64,000 nucleotides of DNA from Brevundimonas sp. UBA6550 (GCF_002434505.1 NZ_DJKE01000012.1:694558-758557), one strand, 5' to 3'. Shown: positions 40,783-52,588, counted from the first letter of the stretch. Made by a program: numbers and translations. The notes: generated from the letters alone by a model not told the origin.

Positions 40783-42851
40783 ATGACCAAGACCCTGCTG
40801 CTGGCCAGCACCGCCCTGCTCCTGACCGCCACCTCCGCCTTCGCCGGCGACGCGCCGCAGGTGGCCGAGGCGCCCGTGCCCACAGGCCCGACCAGCCAGG
40901 CGCCGCTGACCGACGCCGCCCAGCGCGGCGTGCTGGTCTTCACGCCCGACTTCTTCGCGGCCCAGCGCCCGAACACCGCCCTGGACATGGTCAACCGGGT
41001 GCCCGGCTTCTCCATCGACAACGGCTCGGGCGCGCGCGGTTTCGAAGGCGCGGTCGGAAACGTGCTGATCAACAACAACCGCCCGGCGTCAAAGAACGAT
41101 TCGGGTTCGAACGTCCTGGGCCGCACCCTGGCCAATCAGGTCGAGCGGATCGAGCTGATCCGGGGCGGCGCCGCCGGCGTGGACATGCAGGGCTATGCCG
41201 TCGTGGTGAACGTCATCCTGAAATCCACCGCCAGCCGCCAGTCGATCCTGACGTGGAACGCCATGCTGTTCGAAGGCGGCCATGACATCTATGGCGGCAG
41301 CTATCAGTTCACGGCGCGCAACGGCGACCGCAGCTGGGGCTTCACCCTGTCCGACGGCATGGGGTCCAGCGATTCCAACGGCGTCGGACGTTCGGTCCGC
41401 ACCAATGCGGCGGGCGTGGTCATCCGCGACGAACGGTTCGAGAACGACGGCTGGGGCGGCGGCAACTCGATCCGCGGCAACTATTCCGGTCCCCTGTTCG
41501 GCGGCAAGGTGGAGAGCACCGCCCGGTTCGGCGTCAACGACTGGCAAAACTGGTCCGAGCTGAGTTCGGACACCTCGCTTCGTCGCAACGACTACGAGGA
41601 AAGCAGCCATTCCGGCGAACTGGGCGTGACCTGGACGCGCCAGTTGCGGCCCCGCTGGCAGGTCGAGACCCGCTTCATCCACGAATTCAGCTCCTTCGAG
41701 AACGTCTCCAACAGCAATGAGCGGCTGAACGGCGTGGCCGCGCCGGAGCAGCAGTTCACCTCCGACGGCGATTCATCCGAGACCATTCTGCGCGGCCTGA
41801 TCCGTCACGAACGCTCGCCCGCCCTGACGCTCGAAGCGGGCGGCGAGGTCGCCTACAACATGCTGGACGTCCATCAGGGCTTCACAATCGGCGGCGCGGC
41901 CATCGACCTGCCCAGCGCCTCGGTCAAGGTGGAGGAGACGCGCGGCGAAGCCTTCTCCAAGGCCACATGGCGGCTGAACCCCAAGCTGACGCTGGAAGGC
42001 GGCGTGCGGCTGGAGGCGTCCACGATCAAACAGTCGGGCGATGCGGACCAGGAAAAGAGCTTCTTCTTCGCCAAGCCGCGCTTCCTGGCGACCTGGACGC
42101 CCATGGCCGACACTCAGGTGCGGCTGCGGTTCGAACGCGAGCTGGGTCAGCTGGACTTCGGCGACTTCGCGGCCTCGGCTGATCTGGGCGACAACAACGT
42201 CTATGGCGGCAACGTCAACCTGGAGCCGGAGCAGCGCTGGATCTCTGAGCTCAGCTACGAGCGTCGCTTCTGGGGTCAGGGCGTGGTTTCCATCGGCCTG
42301 CGCCATGACGAGATCATCGACGTCATCGACCGCCTGCCCCTGCCCGAGGGCCTGTCGGCGGTGGGCAATATCGGCGACGGCACGCTGGACCGGCTGTCGC
42401 TGAACGTCACCCTGCCGCTGGACAAGTTCGGCATTTCGGGCGGTCGCTTCACCTTCAGGAACGACTGGAACAAGACCCGGGTCACCGACCCGACCACCGG
42501 CGAGGAACGGCCCATCTCGGGCGTGCGCGCCAGCCAGGCCAACGTCGGCTTCGAGCAGGACATCACCAGCTGGAAGACCCAGTGGGGGATCAACTGGCTG
42601 CCGCGTCTGGGCCAGGGCACCTATGGCCCGGACCAGGTCAGCGTCTGGCGCGGCTCGGACTACATCGAGGCCTTCGCCGAATACAAGCCGACCCCGACCC
42701 TGGCGATCCGCGCCAGTTGAACCTGTGGGACGACTTCACCCAGCGTCGCACGGTGTTCGATTCGCGCAATCCGCGCACCGTCGCCTTCGTGGAGGACCGC
42801 ACCATCGACCCGCGCACCTTCGTCTCGCTTCGGGTGCGCAAGACCTTCTGA
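40783..42851 (+). pseudogene. TonB-dependent receptor with late frameshift
   Basis: MTKTLLLASTALLLTATSAF is the signal peptide. The plug domain follows (FFAAQRPNTALDMVNRVPGF, NVLINNNRPASKNDSGSNVL, VERIELIRGGAAGVDMQGYA), then a 22-strand-type barrel. The frame stops at TGA 42718-42720 after TLAIRAS. Restoring one C after 42714 continues as RAQLNLWDDFTQ in the next frame and ends SLRVRKTF at 42851, a perfect receptor terminus with the final Phe needed for outer-membrane insertion. So about 45 residues are cut off by a one-base deletion, or by a sequencing error. The ligand is unknown. Confidence 0.85.
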
Positions 42852-42870
42852 TCCGCTCGCCGGTCAGAAA

Positions 42871-42908
42871 AAAGGGCGGCGTCCGCATGGACGCCGCCCT
42901 TCTTTTTT
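42871..42908. terminator. Bidirectional rho-independent terminator
   Basis: GGGCGGCGTCC (42874-42884), loop GCAT, GGACGCCGCCC (42889-42899), with an A-run before and TTCTTTTTT after. It serves both the TonB receptor gene (+) and the convergent peptide transporter gene (-). Confidence 0.93.
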
Positions 42909-42927
42909 GGTCGATCCGCTTAAAGGA

Positions 42928-44859
42928 TCAGCCGACGATGGAGGTGCGCGGGGCGGCGACGTTGCCGTCTTCCTGACCGCGATCGTTCAGCGCCGGACCG
43001 GGATGGTCGCCGCCGCTGTTGGCCCCATGCGACCAGCCCTTGATGAAGAAGCTGATCACGATGAAGGCGACGCCGATGCCCATGCCCCACAGGCCCAGCA
43101 TGCTGAACACCTCAAGCGAGGTCTGAAGCGCCAGACCGGGGTTCAGCACCTGGCCGCCCACGGTCTCGGTTCCCGCCAGGCCGGCGATCCAGCCGCCGAC
43201 GTATTGGGCGATGGAGCTGGCCAGGAACCAGACCGCCATCATGAAGCTGACCACCTTGGCCATCGACAATTTGGTGATCTCCGACAGGCCCACCGGCGAC
43301 AGGAACAGCTCGCCCGTCGTGTGGAACAGATAAAGCAGGCCCAGCAGCAGCAACGGCATCTGGAAGGCCGAGTTGGCCATGCCGGCGCCCCACACCACCA
43401 CCATGAAGCCCAGGCCGACCTGCAGCAGGCCCAGGCCGAACTTCATCGTCGGATTGGGGTCCAGGTTGCGCTTGGCCAGGAAGGCCCACAGCGCCGCCAT
43501 GATCGGCGCGAAGATCAGGATGAAGCCGGCGTTGAACGACTGTGTCTGGGCGGCCGTGATGGTCGCGTCGATCCACATTCCGGTGGGCGTGATGCCCGCC
43601 GCGGCCAGCTGCGCCGGCGTGCCGACGGTCATGCCCAGGAACTGGAAGGCCTGGGGCGTGATGCTGAGGTCCACGTTACGGTCGGCGAACAGGTTCAGCG
43701 AGGTGCCGGCCTGTTCGAACAGGGTGAAGAAGACCACCGAGCCGAAGATCAGCACCAGGGCCAGCATCATCCGCTCGCGCTGCGCCTTGCTCTCGCAGAC
43801 CTTGACGATGACGTAGAGGATGAACAGCAGCGAGGCGACGGTCGCGGCGCCCAGCACCCAGCCCACCAGGGCGTTGCGCTGAACCATGAACCAGACGACG
43901 CCGACACCCAGGATGCTGGCCAGATAGATCGACCATTCGCGGTTGATCGGACCCAGCACGGGCTTTTTCAGATCGGCCTCCGCCGGCGGCTCGCCCTTGC
44001 CTTGCAGCAGCGGCTTGCCCAGCATGAAGACGACCCAGCCCAGGGCCATGCCGACGCCGGCCAGGCCGAAGCCCGCCCACCAGCCGACCGTCTGGCCCAG
44101 AAGGCCGCACAGGACCGCGGCCCAGAAGGCACCCAGGTTGATGCCGTAGTAATATAGGGTGAAGCCGGAATCGCGTCGCGGATCGCCCTGCGGATAAAGC
44201 TGGCCCACGATCGTGGAGATGTTCGGCTTCAGGAAGCCGACCCCCATGATGATCAGCGACACCGCCAGATAGAAGACGTTCACGCCCGCCATGTCGCGGG
44301 TCGTCTCGATCTTGTAGTCGGCGGTCGGGATGACGGCCGGCAGGGTCGAGGTCGCGGGCAGGCCCTGGATGGCCAGGCCGTTCTCGGCGGGTTCGAACTT
44401 GTACTTCTGGCCGTCGACGACGATGGCGACGTCACGCGCCGCGCCGCGCCCTTCGGCGTCGATCTGATAGGTCTGGCCCGCATAGGTCAGGGTTTCCGTC
44501 GCCGGACGTCCCTCGAAGGCCATCATGCCGTGACCGGCGACCAGCAACAGGGCGCCGAAGGCCACGGCCTTGCGCGTGCCGATGAAGCGGTCCGCCATGA
44601 TGCCGCCCAGCAGCGGCAGCAGATAGACCAGCGAAGTGTAGGAGCCATAGGTCGACCCCGCCATGGCGTCGTCGAACAGGAAGTGTTGCGTCAGGAAGAA
44701 GATCAGGATTCCGCGCATGCCGTAGTAGGAGAACCGCTCCCACATCTCGGCGAAGAACAGAATGATCAGTCCGCGCGGGTGGTTCTTGAAGATCTGCATC
44801 ATGACCGGCACGCCGGTCGCGAAGGTGATGATCAGCCCGAGGGCGACGACGATATTCAT
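42928..44859 (-). CDS. POT-family proton-dependent peptide transporter
   Basis: 643 residues from MNIVVALGLIITFATGVPVM. The POT signature EMWERFSYYGMRGILIFFL (ExxER motif) is near residue 38, with GGIMADRFIGTRKAVAFGAL and FLKPNISTIVGQLYPQGDPR after it, and LYYYGINLGAFWAAVLCGL. About 12-14 membrane segments. Between segments 3 and 4 (about 115-190) is an extra hydrophilic, beta-rich stretch (TYAGQTYQIDAEGRGAARDV), which makes it longer than the usual 480-520 residues. Takes up di- and tripeptides with protons. Confidence 0.93.
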   Translation of the reverse strand: MNIVVALGLIITFATGVPVMMQIFKNHPRGLIILFFAEMWERFSYYGMRGILIFFLTQHFLFDDAMAGSTYGSYTSLVYLLPLLGGIMADRFIGTRKAVAFGALLLVAGHGMMAFEGRPATETLTYAGQTYQIDAEGRGAARDVAIVVDGQKYKFEPAENGLAIQGLPATSTLPAVIPTADYKIETTRDMAGVNVFYLAVSLIIMGVGFLKPNISTIVGQLYPQGDPRRDSGFTLYYYGINLGAFWAAVLCGLLGQTVGWWAGFGLAGVGMALGWVVFMLGKPLLQGKGEPPAEADLKKPVLGPINREWSIYLASILGVGVVWFMVQRNALVGWVLGAATVASLLFILYVIVKVCESKAQRERMMLALVLIFGSVVFFTLFEQAGTSLNLFADRNVDLSITPQAFQFLGMTVGTPAQLAAAGITPTGMWIDATITAAQTQSFNAGFILIFAPIMAALWAFLAKRNLDPNPTMKFGLGLLQVGLGFMVVVWGAGMANSAFQMPLLLLGLLYLFHTTGELFLSPVGLSEITKLSMAKVVSFMMAVWFLASSIAQYVGGWIAGLAGTETVGGQVLNPGLALQTSLEVFSMLGLWGMGIGVAFIVISFFIKGWSHGANSGGDHPGPALNDRGQEDGNVAAPRTSIVG

Positions 44860-45143
44860 ACCCCCACCCCGCATCGAAGCCCGTTAACGCAGCGCGTAAG
44901 TCGCGCTCCCCCCATGTCCGTTTGTGTCAACGGCTCACTCCTGACTGCTGCGCCCTCACCGACGCACGAAAGGCGCATAAGCAGCACGGCCGGGAAATCC
45001 GAACAAGTGTTAAGGCCATTGTGGGACAGCGTGCCGCGAACGCAGCCTCTCTAATCGCAACCTGGGGTGATCCTTCCTGGCGCCCGATCTGCAAGGGCCG
45101 GACGAGAAGAAGGTTGCGGTTTCATTTTGAGAAGGACCGTCCG

Positions 45144-46292
45144 ATGGCTGTCCGGCCGATTGTCAGATCCGATCACGACGCGCTTAACCGGCTGCACCGC
45201 GAGGTGGGCTGGCCCGAACGGTCGCCGGCGGGCTGGCGCTGGCTGGAAAGCAATCCGGCGCGCGAGGACCTCGGCGCGCCCGCGGGCTGGGTGGTGGCGG
45301 ACGACGACGACCGGCCGGCGGCCATGCTGGGAAACTTCGTCCAGCGGTTTCAGCACGGGTCGCGCAGCCTTTATGGCGCGACAGGCTTTTCGATCATCGT
45401 GCCGCCTAGCCGCAAGGGCGCCAGCCGGCCGTTGATCCGGGCCTTTCTGAAACAGCCGGGCCTGTTCGCGCGCTACACCTTCAACGCCAATGCGCGTTCG
45501 GCGCCGCTTTACGGACTGTTCGGCCTGAAGCCCTGGCCAGAGCAGACCCACGCCCTGAAACTGTCCTGGACCACCGACCGCCTGGCCTGCGCCCAGGGGC
45601 GGGTGCTGCGAACCCTGCTGGGCCGCATCTCAGCCGCAACGGCGACCCGGCTGGGCGAACGACTGATGAATCCCCGGGTGTTCGGTCGCCGCGATCTGGA
45701 CCTGCCGGCCGGCGTGACGATCCTGCGCGATCTGTCCGACGCCTCGGCCTATGGCGACTTCTGGTCCCGACTGGTCAGGGAGGATCGGCTGCTGGCGGAT
45801 CGCAGTCCCGCGACCTTGCGCTGGCGTCTGTCCGACCCCGACCTGACCTTGGCGCCGATCATGCTGACCTGCGTGCGCGGCGGCGCCGTGGTCGGCATGG
45901 CCATGGCCCAGATCACCAAGACCAGCCTGATCGAACCGCCGTGCCTGGACATCGTCGATCTGATCGCGCTGGAGACGGAACAGGACGCCCTGCCGCTTCT
46001 GACGCGCGCCTTGATCGCCAATGCGCGCAGCCTGGGGGCGGCCAAGGTGCGATTGCCGATGACGACGCCGCGTCTGCTGGCCGCGCTGGGCGACCTGACG
46101 CGGGCTGCTCGGCGAGAAGGCGGCTGGGGCCATTGTCACGCCATCGTGGACGATCCGGCGCTGGCGGCCGCCTGGGCGCCGACGCCGTTCGACGGCGACT
46201 ACGCCATCTGCGCGCGCAATCCGCCCGCGCCGACCCTGCGCCGCCGCGCGACAGCCCTGGCCGCCTCGCGCGGCCGGGCGGCCAAGGCCTGA
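45144..46292 (+). CDS. GNAT-like acyltransferase, unknown substrate
   Basis: 382 residues from MAVRPIVRSDHDALNRLHRE with a GAGAAGGA site upstream. The first half carries a GNAT-like fold (GWRWLESNPAREDLGAPAGW, AMLGNFVQRFQHGSRSLYGA, RKGASRPLIRAFLKQPGLFA). The second half may hold a further degenerate one (CVRGGAVVGMAMAQITKTSL, DIVDLIALETEQDALPLLTR). This arrangement is seen in uncharacterised acyltransferases of polysaccharide or peptidoglycan modification. The 284-bp gap upstream to the divergent transporter holds no gene. Confidence 0.7.
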   Translation: MAVRPIVRSDHDALNRLHREVGWPERSPAGWRWLESNPAREDLGAPAGWVVADDDDRPAAMLGNFVQRFQHGSRSLYGATGFSIIVPPSRKGASRPLIRAFLKQPGLFARYTFNANARSAPLYGLFGLKPWPEQTHALKLSWTTDRLACAQGRVLRTLLGRISAATATRLGERLMNPRVFGRRDLDLPAGVTILRDLSDASAYGDFWSRLVREDRLLADRSPATLRWRLSDPDLTLAPIMLTCVRGGAVVGMAMAQITKTSLIEPPCLDIVDLIALETEQDALPLLTRALIANARSLGAAKVRLPMTTPRLLAALGDLTRAARREGGWGHCHAIVDDPALAAAWAPTPFDGDYAICARNPPAPTLRRRATALAASRGRAAKA

Positions 46293-46715
46293 TCAGCCGT
46301 TGGGGCGGGCCTTCAGCTCGTCGCGGATTTCGGTCAGCAGGGCCTCGGTCGCCGTGGGCGCAGCGGGCGCCGGATCGGGCTTGGCCGCTTCCTGACGACG
46401 CAGGGCGTTGATACCCTTGACCACCAGAAACACCACCCAGGCCACGATCAGGAACTGGATCACGGTGTTCAGGAAGGCCCCATACTGAATGGAGACCTTT
46501 TCGACCGCCTCGGTCGCCGGGTTCTCGGCCCGCAGCACCCATTCCAGCTTGGAGAAGTCGATTCCGCCGGTCAGCAAGCCGATGGGCGGCATGACGACCT
46601 GATCCACCAGGCTCTTGACGATGCCGTTGAAGGCCGCGCCGATGATCACGCCGACGGCCAGATCGACGACATTGCCCTTGACCGCAAACTCTCGGAACTC
46701 AGACAGAAGGCTCAT
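46293..46715 (-). CDS. mscL: Large-conductance mechanosensitive channel MscL
   Basis: 140 residues. [20 protein letters not shown] and [20 protein letters not shown] form TM1, the pore-lining helix; [20 protein letters not shown] is TM2; the C-terminal helix carries [13 protein letters not shown]. Releases solutes on sudden osmotic downshift. Stop codons of this gene and the convergent GNAT-like gene abut at 46292/46293. Confidence 0.97.
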   Translation of the reverse strand: MSLLSEFREFAVKGNVVDLAVGVIIGAAFNGIVKSLVDQVVMPPIGLLTGGIDFSKLEWVLRAENPATEAVEKVSIQYGAFLNTVIQFLIVAWVVFLVVKGINALRRQEAAKPDPAPAAPTATEALLTEIRDELKARPNG

Positions 46716-46746
46716 GGACTATCCTCGCGATTGGGATGGAACGGGT

Positions 46747-47037
46747 TCAGGCGTCGCCCGAGGCGTTCAGACGCTCGCGCAGTTCCTTGCCGCTCTTGAA
46801 GAAGGGCACGGCCTTGGCGGGCACCTCGACGGCCTCGCCGGTCCGGGGGTTGCGGCCCGCGCGGGCCGGCCGGGCGCGCACCGACAGGGCGCCGAAGCCG
46901 CGCAGCTCGACCCGCCCGCCATCGGACAGGGCCGTAGTCATGGTGTTGAGAATGGCGTTGACCAGCCGCTCCACCTCCGCATGGGTCAGGTGGGTGTTCT
47001 CCATGGCCAGCTTTTCGATCAGCTCGGACTTGATCAT
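46747..47037 (-). CDS. ihfB: Integration host factor subunit beta
   Basis: 96-residue HU/IHF protein: [20 protein letters not shown] begins it, [20 protein letters not shown] holds the DNA-bending arm, and [20 protein letters not shown] plus GKELRERLN close it. IHF beta is favoured over HU by the arm and by position downstream of rpsA, the usual IhfB location. It pairs with IhfA (not in the window) to bend DNA at promoters. Confidence 0.95.
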   Translation of the reverse strand: MIKSELIEKLAMENTHLTHAEVERLVNAILNTMTTALSDGGRVELRGFGALSVRARPARAGRNPRTGEAVEVPAKAVPFFKSGKELRERLNASGDA

Positions 47038-47199
47038 CGGCGTCCCCGGTCAGGTCGTGAGGACGGGCTGTCTCCCCGCCTCGATCCAGATGGGGCACCC
47101 TAACCCCCGACCGGCGTGCGAAAAAGCCCTTATCCGACAAGGATGCGGCGCAAGCGCTACAATTACGTCCGCTATCGAACACAAGCCTGCGCCGAACAG

Positions 47200-47231
47200 A
47201 AAAAAGGGCGGCGGGATCGCGCCCGCCGCCC
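47200..47231 (-). terminator. Rho-independent terminator of rpsA
   Basis: Stem GGGCGGCGGG (47206-47215) and CCCGCCGCCC (47222-47231) with a 6-base loop; on the minus strand it is followed by TTTTTT (47205-47200). It lies 79 bp after the rpsA stop. Confidence 0.9.
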
Positions 47232-47309
47232 TTCGTTCTTGTTTCGCTATCGCCAAGCGCCCGGCGCTCCGCTGCCTGAGCGAAGCGCCTGACGCTTTCG
47301 GACGAGCGC

Positions 47310-49013
<1,704 letters not shown>

Positions 49014-49214
49014 GAAGCTCTGGTGTTTCCGGTGGGGCTGTGGCGCGCGACAAAAAGGCCGTCCCGCGCGAGGTGAAACCCCTCACGCAGCCTAAGGGCC
49101 GCGCGCGAGGCGATGGGAATCGATGAAGTCAGGTCGTCGGGATGCGAGGCCGTTCAGAACGATCAAAACGCCCGCGGAAGCCGAGGATGGGAGCGTTGGA
49201 TTTGCGAGAGACGA

Positions 49215-49859
49215 TCAGAGATCGTGTTTCGCGCGCGCCGCCTCGACGATACGGCGGGCCGCATCGAAGGCGGCCTCTATACCCATGTCGGTCGTATCCA
49301 GCAAGACCGCGTCTTCGGCCTGCACCATCGGCGCCGATCCGCGCCCGGCGTCCCGGTCGTCGCGCCGCTGGATGTCGGCCAGCATGTCCTCGAACGAAAT
49401 CTCGATCCCGCGCGCCGTCAGCTGTTTCCAGCGGCGGGTGGCGCGAACCTCGGGCGCGGCGGTGACGAACAGCTTGGCCTGGGCCTCCGGAGCGATCACC
49501 GTGCCGATGTCGCGCCCGTCCAGCACCGCCCCGCCGGCCTGGGCGGCGAACGCCTGCTGCAACTCCAGCAGGGCCGCGCGCACGCCGGCAAAGCCCGCCA
49601 CGCGGCTGGCGGCCTCGCCCGCCTCGCCCGTGGTCAGTCGCGCGTCGTCCGACAGGTCCGCCGGATCCAGCCCCCGCGCGGCTTGCGTCGCCGCCGCTTC
49701 GTCGTCCAGCGACCCGCCGGCCTCCAGCACCTTCATCCCCACGGCCCGATACAGCAGCCCCGTGTCCAGATGCGGCAGGCCATAGGTCTGGGCCAGGCGC
49801 GCGGCGATGGTCCCCTTGCCAGAGGCGGCCGGTCCATCGACGGCGATGATCAGGGTCAA
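49215..49859 (-). CDS. cmk: Cytidylate kinase
   Basis: Phosphorylates CMP and dCMP. 214 residues: P-loop IIAVDGPAASGKGTIAARL, then GLPHLDTGLLYRAVGMKVLE, AVLDGRDIGTVIAPEAQAKL and RRDDRDAGRGSAPMVQAEDA. The start codon is TTG at 49859 with GGAG six bases upstream. Next to rpsA as in most proteobacteria; a 201-bp gap separates them. Confidence 0.96.
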   Translation of the reverse strand: MTLIIAVDGPAASGKGTIAARLAQTYGLPHLDTGLLYRAVGMKVLEAGGSLDDEAAATQAARGLDPADLSDDARLTTGEAGEAASRVAGFAGVRAALLELQQAFAAQAGGAVLDGRDIGTVIAPEAQAKLFVTAAPEVRATRRWKQLTARGIEISFEDMLADIQRRDDRDAGRGSAPMVQAEDAVLLDTTDMGIEAAFDAARRIVEAARAKHDL

Positions 49860-49958
49860 GCAGGTCTCCGCAGCGCAGGGCGCTTTACATTTCCATCCCG
49901 GATGCGCGGGAGGGCGAACCAGATAGCGAGGATCGTCGCAACGATCCAGCCGCCCGGC

Positions 49959-50225
49959 TCACGTCCAATCCCTCCAGCGCGCCAGGACCAGCACAGCGAA
50001 CGCCGCGAGGGCCAGCCAGATGAAGGACGCCGCTGCATTCAGGACCAGGGTCGAATAGTAGAAGACATCGCCGTCCGCCCGCAGATGGACGACGCCCTGC
50101 TTGCCCCTGACCGCGCCCGTCGTTGCGCCCCGCCAGACGATCCAGCCCGTCCACGCGGCGCCGCCCAGGCAGGTCAGAAACGCCAGAACCGCAAGGCCGC
50201 GATGAAGGGCCTCGCGCAACCGCAT
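49959..50225 (-). CDS. Small two-span membrane protein
   Basis: 88 residues from [20 protein letters not shown]. Membrane segments at about 11-31 and 62-81 enclose a short loop (GAVRGKQGVVHLRADGDVFY). The ATG overlaps the aroA stop by one base, so it is translated with aroA. No family recognised. Confidence 0.7.
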   Translation of the reverse strand: MRLREALHRGLAVLAFLTCLGGAAWTGWIVWRGATTGAVRGKQGVVHLRADGDVFYYSTLVLNAAASFIWLALAAFAVLVLARWRDWT

Positions 50226-51532
50226 CAGCCGATCCGGCCGCCCAGCCCGTTCATCATCTGGACGAAACCGGGGAAGCTGGTGGCGATCATTTCGGGGTCC
50301 AGCACCGACACCGGCTGTTCGGCGGCCAGACCCAGGACCAGATGGCTCATTGCGATGCGGTGATCGTGGGCGGTGGCGACGGTCGCCCCGCCGCGCACAT
50401 CGCCGCCCGTGACCAGGAAGCCTTCCGGCTCTTCTTCCACCTGAACGCCGCAGGCGCGCAGGCCGTTGACCATCAGCGCGATCCGGTCGCTTTCCTTGAC
50501 CCGCATCTCGCCGACGCCACGCATGACGGTGACGCCCTCGGCGAAGGCCGCCGTCGCCGCCAGGATCGGATATTCGTCGATCATCGAGGCCGCGCGCTCT
50601 TGCGGCACGACGACGCCCTTCAGCCGGGAATAGCGGGCGGTGATGTCGCCGACATCCTCGCCGCCCGCCTGACGCCGGTTCGCGATGGTCAGGTCGGCGC
50701 CCATCTCGATCCAGGTGTCGAACAGGCCGGTGCGCAGGGTGTTCAGCATCACGCCTTCGACCGTCACCTCCGACCCCGGCACGATCAGACCGGCGGCCAA
50801 CGGGAAGGCGGCGGACGACGGATCGCCCGGCACCGCCACATGGGCGGCCTTCAGCGGTTGGCCGCCCTTCAGCGTGATCTTCCAGCCCTCGCCCCGCTCT
50901 TCGACCGTCACCTCGGCGCCGAAGGCGCGCAGCATCCGCTCGGTGTGGTCGCGGCTTTTTTCCGGTTCCGTAACGGTCGTGACGCCCTCGGCGTTCAGCC
51001 CCGCCAGCAGGATGGCCGACTTGATCTGGGCCGAGGCCACCGTCTGCACATAGTCGATGCCCGCCAGCGCGCCGCCGGTCAGGGCCACCGGCACCCGGTC
51101 CTCGGCCGCCAGCCAGTCGAACCGCGCGCCCATTTCGGCCAGGGGCCCCGTCACCCGCTTCATCGGCCGTTTGCGCAGGGAGGCGTCGCCGTCGAAGGTC
51201 GCCGTCAGCGGATAGCCCGCCGCCGCCCCCATCAGCAGGCGCACCCCCGTTCCGGCGTTGCCGCAGTCGATCACCGACAGCGGCGTCTTGAACCCGCCGG
51301 CCCCGACGATCCGCCATTCGCCCTCGCCGGTTCGCTCGACCTGGGCGCCGAACGCCTCGACCGCGCGGCCGGTGGCCAGAACGTCGTCGCCTTCCAGAAG
51401 CCCCTCCACCGTCGTGACGCCGACGGCCATTCCGCCGAAGATCATCGACCGGTGCGACATCGACTTGTCGCCGGGCGCACGGACCTGTCCCGCCAGGGCG
51501 GAGGAGCGACTTGCGGTCAGTTGGGAAGGCAT
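50225..51532 (-). CDS. aroA: 3-phosphoshikimate 1-carboxyvinyltransferase (EPSP synthase)
   Basis: Shikimate-pathway enzyme joining shikimate 3-phosphate and PEP. 435 residues from [20 protein letters not shown]; a GTG two codons earlier (51538) is an alternative start. Conserved: [80 protein letters not shown] and [26 protein letters not shown] carries Ala where sensitive plant-type enzymes have Ala or Gly, so glyphosate response cannot be judged. Confidence 0.97.
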   Translation of the reverse strand: MPSQLTASRSSALAGQVRAPGDKSMSHRSMIFGGMAVGVTTVEGLLEGDDVLATGRAVEAFGAQVERTGEGEWRIVGAGGFKTPLSVIDCGNAGTGVRLLMGAAAGYPLTATFDGDASLRKRPMKRVTGPLAEMGARFDWLAAEDRVPVALTGGALAGIDYVQTVASAQIKSAILLAGLNAEGVTTVTEPEKSRDHTERMLRAFGAEVTVEERGEGWKITLKGGQPLKAAHVAVPGDPSSAAFPLAAGLIVPGSEVTVEGVMLNTLRTGLFDTWIEMGADLTIANRRQAGGEDVGDITARYSRLKGVVVPQERAASMIDEYPILAATAAFAEGVTVMRGVGEMRVKESDRIALMVNGLRACGVQVEEEPEGFLVTGGDVRGGATVATAHDHRIAMSHLVLGLAAEQPVSVLDPEMIATSFPGFVQMMNGLGGRIG

Positions 51533-51657
51533 ATTCACCCGCTTCAGGCTGCATTGGCGAAAGGGCCGCGCGGGCGGCGCGAAAGACAGCTTTTGACAGC
51601 GGCCCTAAGGGGTGGCAAGGGACCGCCCCGAATTCAACCCGTTGAAAGCATCCAACC

Positions 51658-52122
51658 GTGGCCAATCCCGAACTGGGCGCCAAGCAGGTCTGCCCCAACT
51701 GCCAGGCGAAATTCTACGACCTGAACCGCCGCCCGGCCCACTGCCCCAAATGCGGCACGGACTTCGATCCTGAAGAGGCGATGAAGCTGCGCAGCCGCCG
51801 CGCCCGTCCCGGCTATCCGGCCGACGACGAGGATGCCGAAGATCAGGTCAAGGCCAAGCCGGCCGACGGCGACGACGAGGAAGAGGACGCCGAAACGTCC
51901 ACGCCCGAAATCGACGAGGAAGGCCACGAGCCGATCCTGACGCCCGACGACGACGACGATTCCCCCGCCGACGCCTCGGAAGAGCCCGGCATGGGTTCGA
52001 CGGACGGCGACGACGACGACCTGCTGGCCGACGACGATGACGACTCCGTCCCCTTCATCGAAGACGAGGACGACGACTCCATCGACGACGAAATCGCCAA
52101 GCCGTCGCGCGACGACGACTGA
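51658..52122 (+). CDS. TIGR02300 family acidic zinc-ribbon protein
   Basis: 154 residues starting at GTG. The N-terminal zinc ribbon has KQVCPNCQAKFYDLNRRPAH and CPKCGTDFDPEE (two CPxC pairs around FYDLN), typical of the alphaproteobacterial TIGR02300 (FYDLN acid) family. The remainder (about 55-154) is an extremely acidic, disordered tail with runs of Asp (DDDDDS, DDDDLLADDDDDS). Divergent from aroA. Function unknown. Confidence 0.92.
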   Translation: MANPELGAKQVCPNCQAKFYDLNRRPAHCPKCGTDFDPEEAMKLRSRRARPGYPADDEDAEDQVKAKPADGDDEEEDAETSTPEIDEEGHEPILTPDDDDDSPADASEEPGMGSTDGDDDDLLADDDDDSVPFIEDEDDDSIDDEIAKPSRDDD

Positions 52123-52182
52123 TTTCGACACAGGACCCGGCGCGCCCTCGCTTTGTGGGGATAAGCGCGGATTGTTGTTGCA

Positions 52183-52289
52183 CCCGCCGCATTTCCCGCT
52201 AGGGAAGTCGCGGCGGGACAGCAGTCTTTTCGAGCCGCTTCGGCTTGAAAAACCTGCATATTTTCACCTCCGGGAACGCGGTGAAAATA
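52183..52289. other. Array of three stem-loops in the gap before tRNA-Ala
   Basis: Stem 1: CCCGCCGC/GCGGCGGG (52183-52190, 52210-52217) with an inner TTCCC/GGGAA stem. Stem 2: TTTTCGAGCCG and CGGCTTGAAAA (52227-52237, 52241-52251), loop CTT. Stem 3: TATTTTCACC and GGTGAAAATA (52259-52268, 52280-52289), loop of 11. No T-run follows on either strand. It could be a structured RNA, a 3' UTR of the upstream gene, or protein-binding sites. Confidence 0.5.
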
Positions 52290-52304
52290 AATCTCGAAAC
52301 GGGC

Positions 52305-52333
52305 TTGATCGCAGAAAAAGCCTGACATAGTTT
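52305..52333 (+). promoter_or_regulatory. Possible tRNA-Ala promoter
   Basis: TTGATC (52305-52310), 17 bp, TAGTTT (52328-52333), about 60 bp upstream of the tRNA. The -35 is fair, the -10 weak. Confidence 0.3.
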
Positions 52334-52391
52334 CCGCCGCCTCGCCGGGGGCCATCGCAAGATGAACCGGGCGAACCAGACCGCAAGGTCC

Positions 52392-52467
<76 letters not shown>

Positions 52468-52468
52468 T

Positions 52469-52511
52469 CAGTCTCCCTCTTTCCTCGGTTCGCTGGGAAA
52501 GAGGGAGACTG
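52469..52511 (+). terminator. Long perfect hairpin directly after tRNA-Ala
   Basis: CAGTCTCCCTCTTTCC (52469-52484) pairs perfectly with GGAAAGAGGGAGACTG (52496-52511) over 16 bp; loop of 11. It begins two bases after the CCA. No T-run follows, so termination would be non-canonical; it could also guide 3' processing. Confidence 0.45.
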
Positions 52512-52563
52512 GCCATCCTCCCTCATATTTCGATCTTCGCGCCTGATCGTTCATCGTCCGACG

Positions 52564-52588
52564 GGAACCTCGGCCGATCCGTCGCGCT
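52564..52588 (+). promoter_or_regulatory. EcfG-like promoter candidate for the DUF2171 gene
   Basis: GGAAC (52564-52568), 16 bp, CGCT (52585-52588): one mismatch to GGAAC-N16/17-CGTT. Start codon at 52625 with CAGGAG upstream. Confidence 0.4.

Noticed and set aside
51843..52258. Minus-strand frame with a perfect GGAGG site before ATG 52258
   Set aside because: Most of it is a Ser-rich shadow of the Asp-rich tail of the TIGR02300 gene; the GGAGG lies in a hairpin loop. No protein-like conservation signal.
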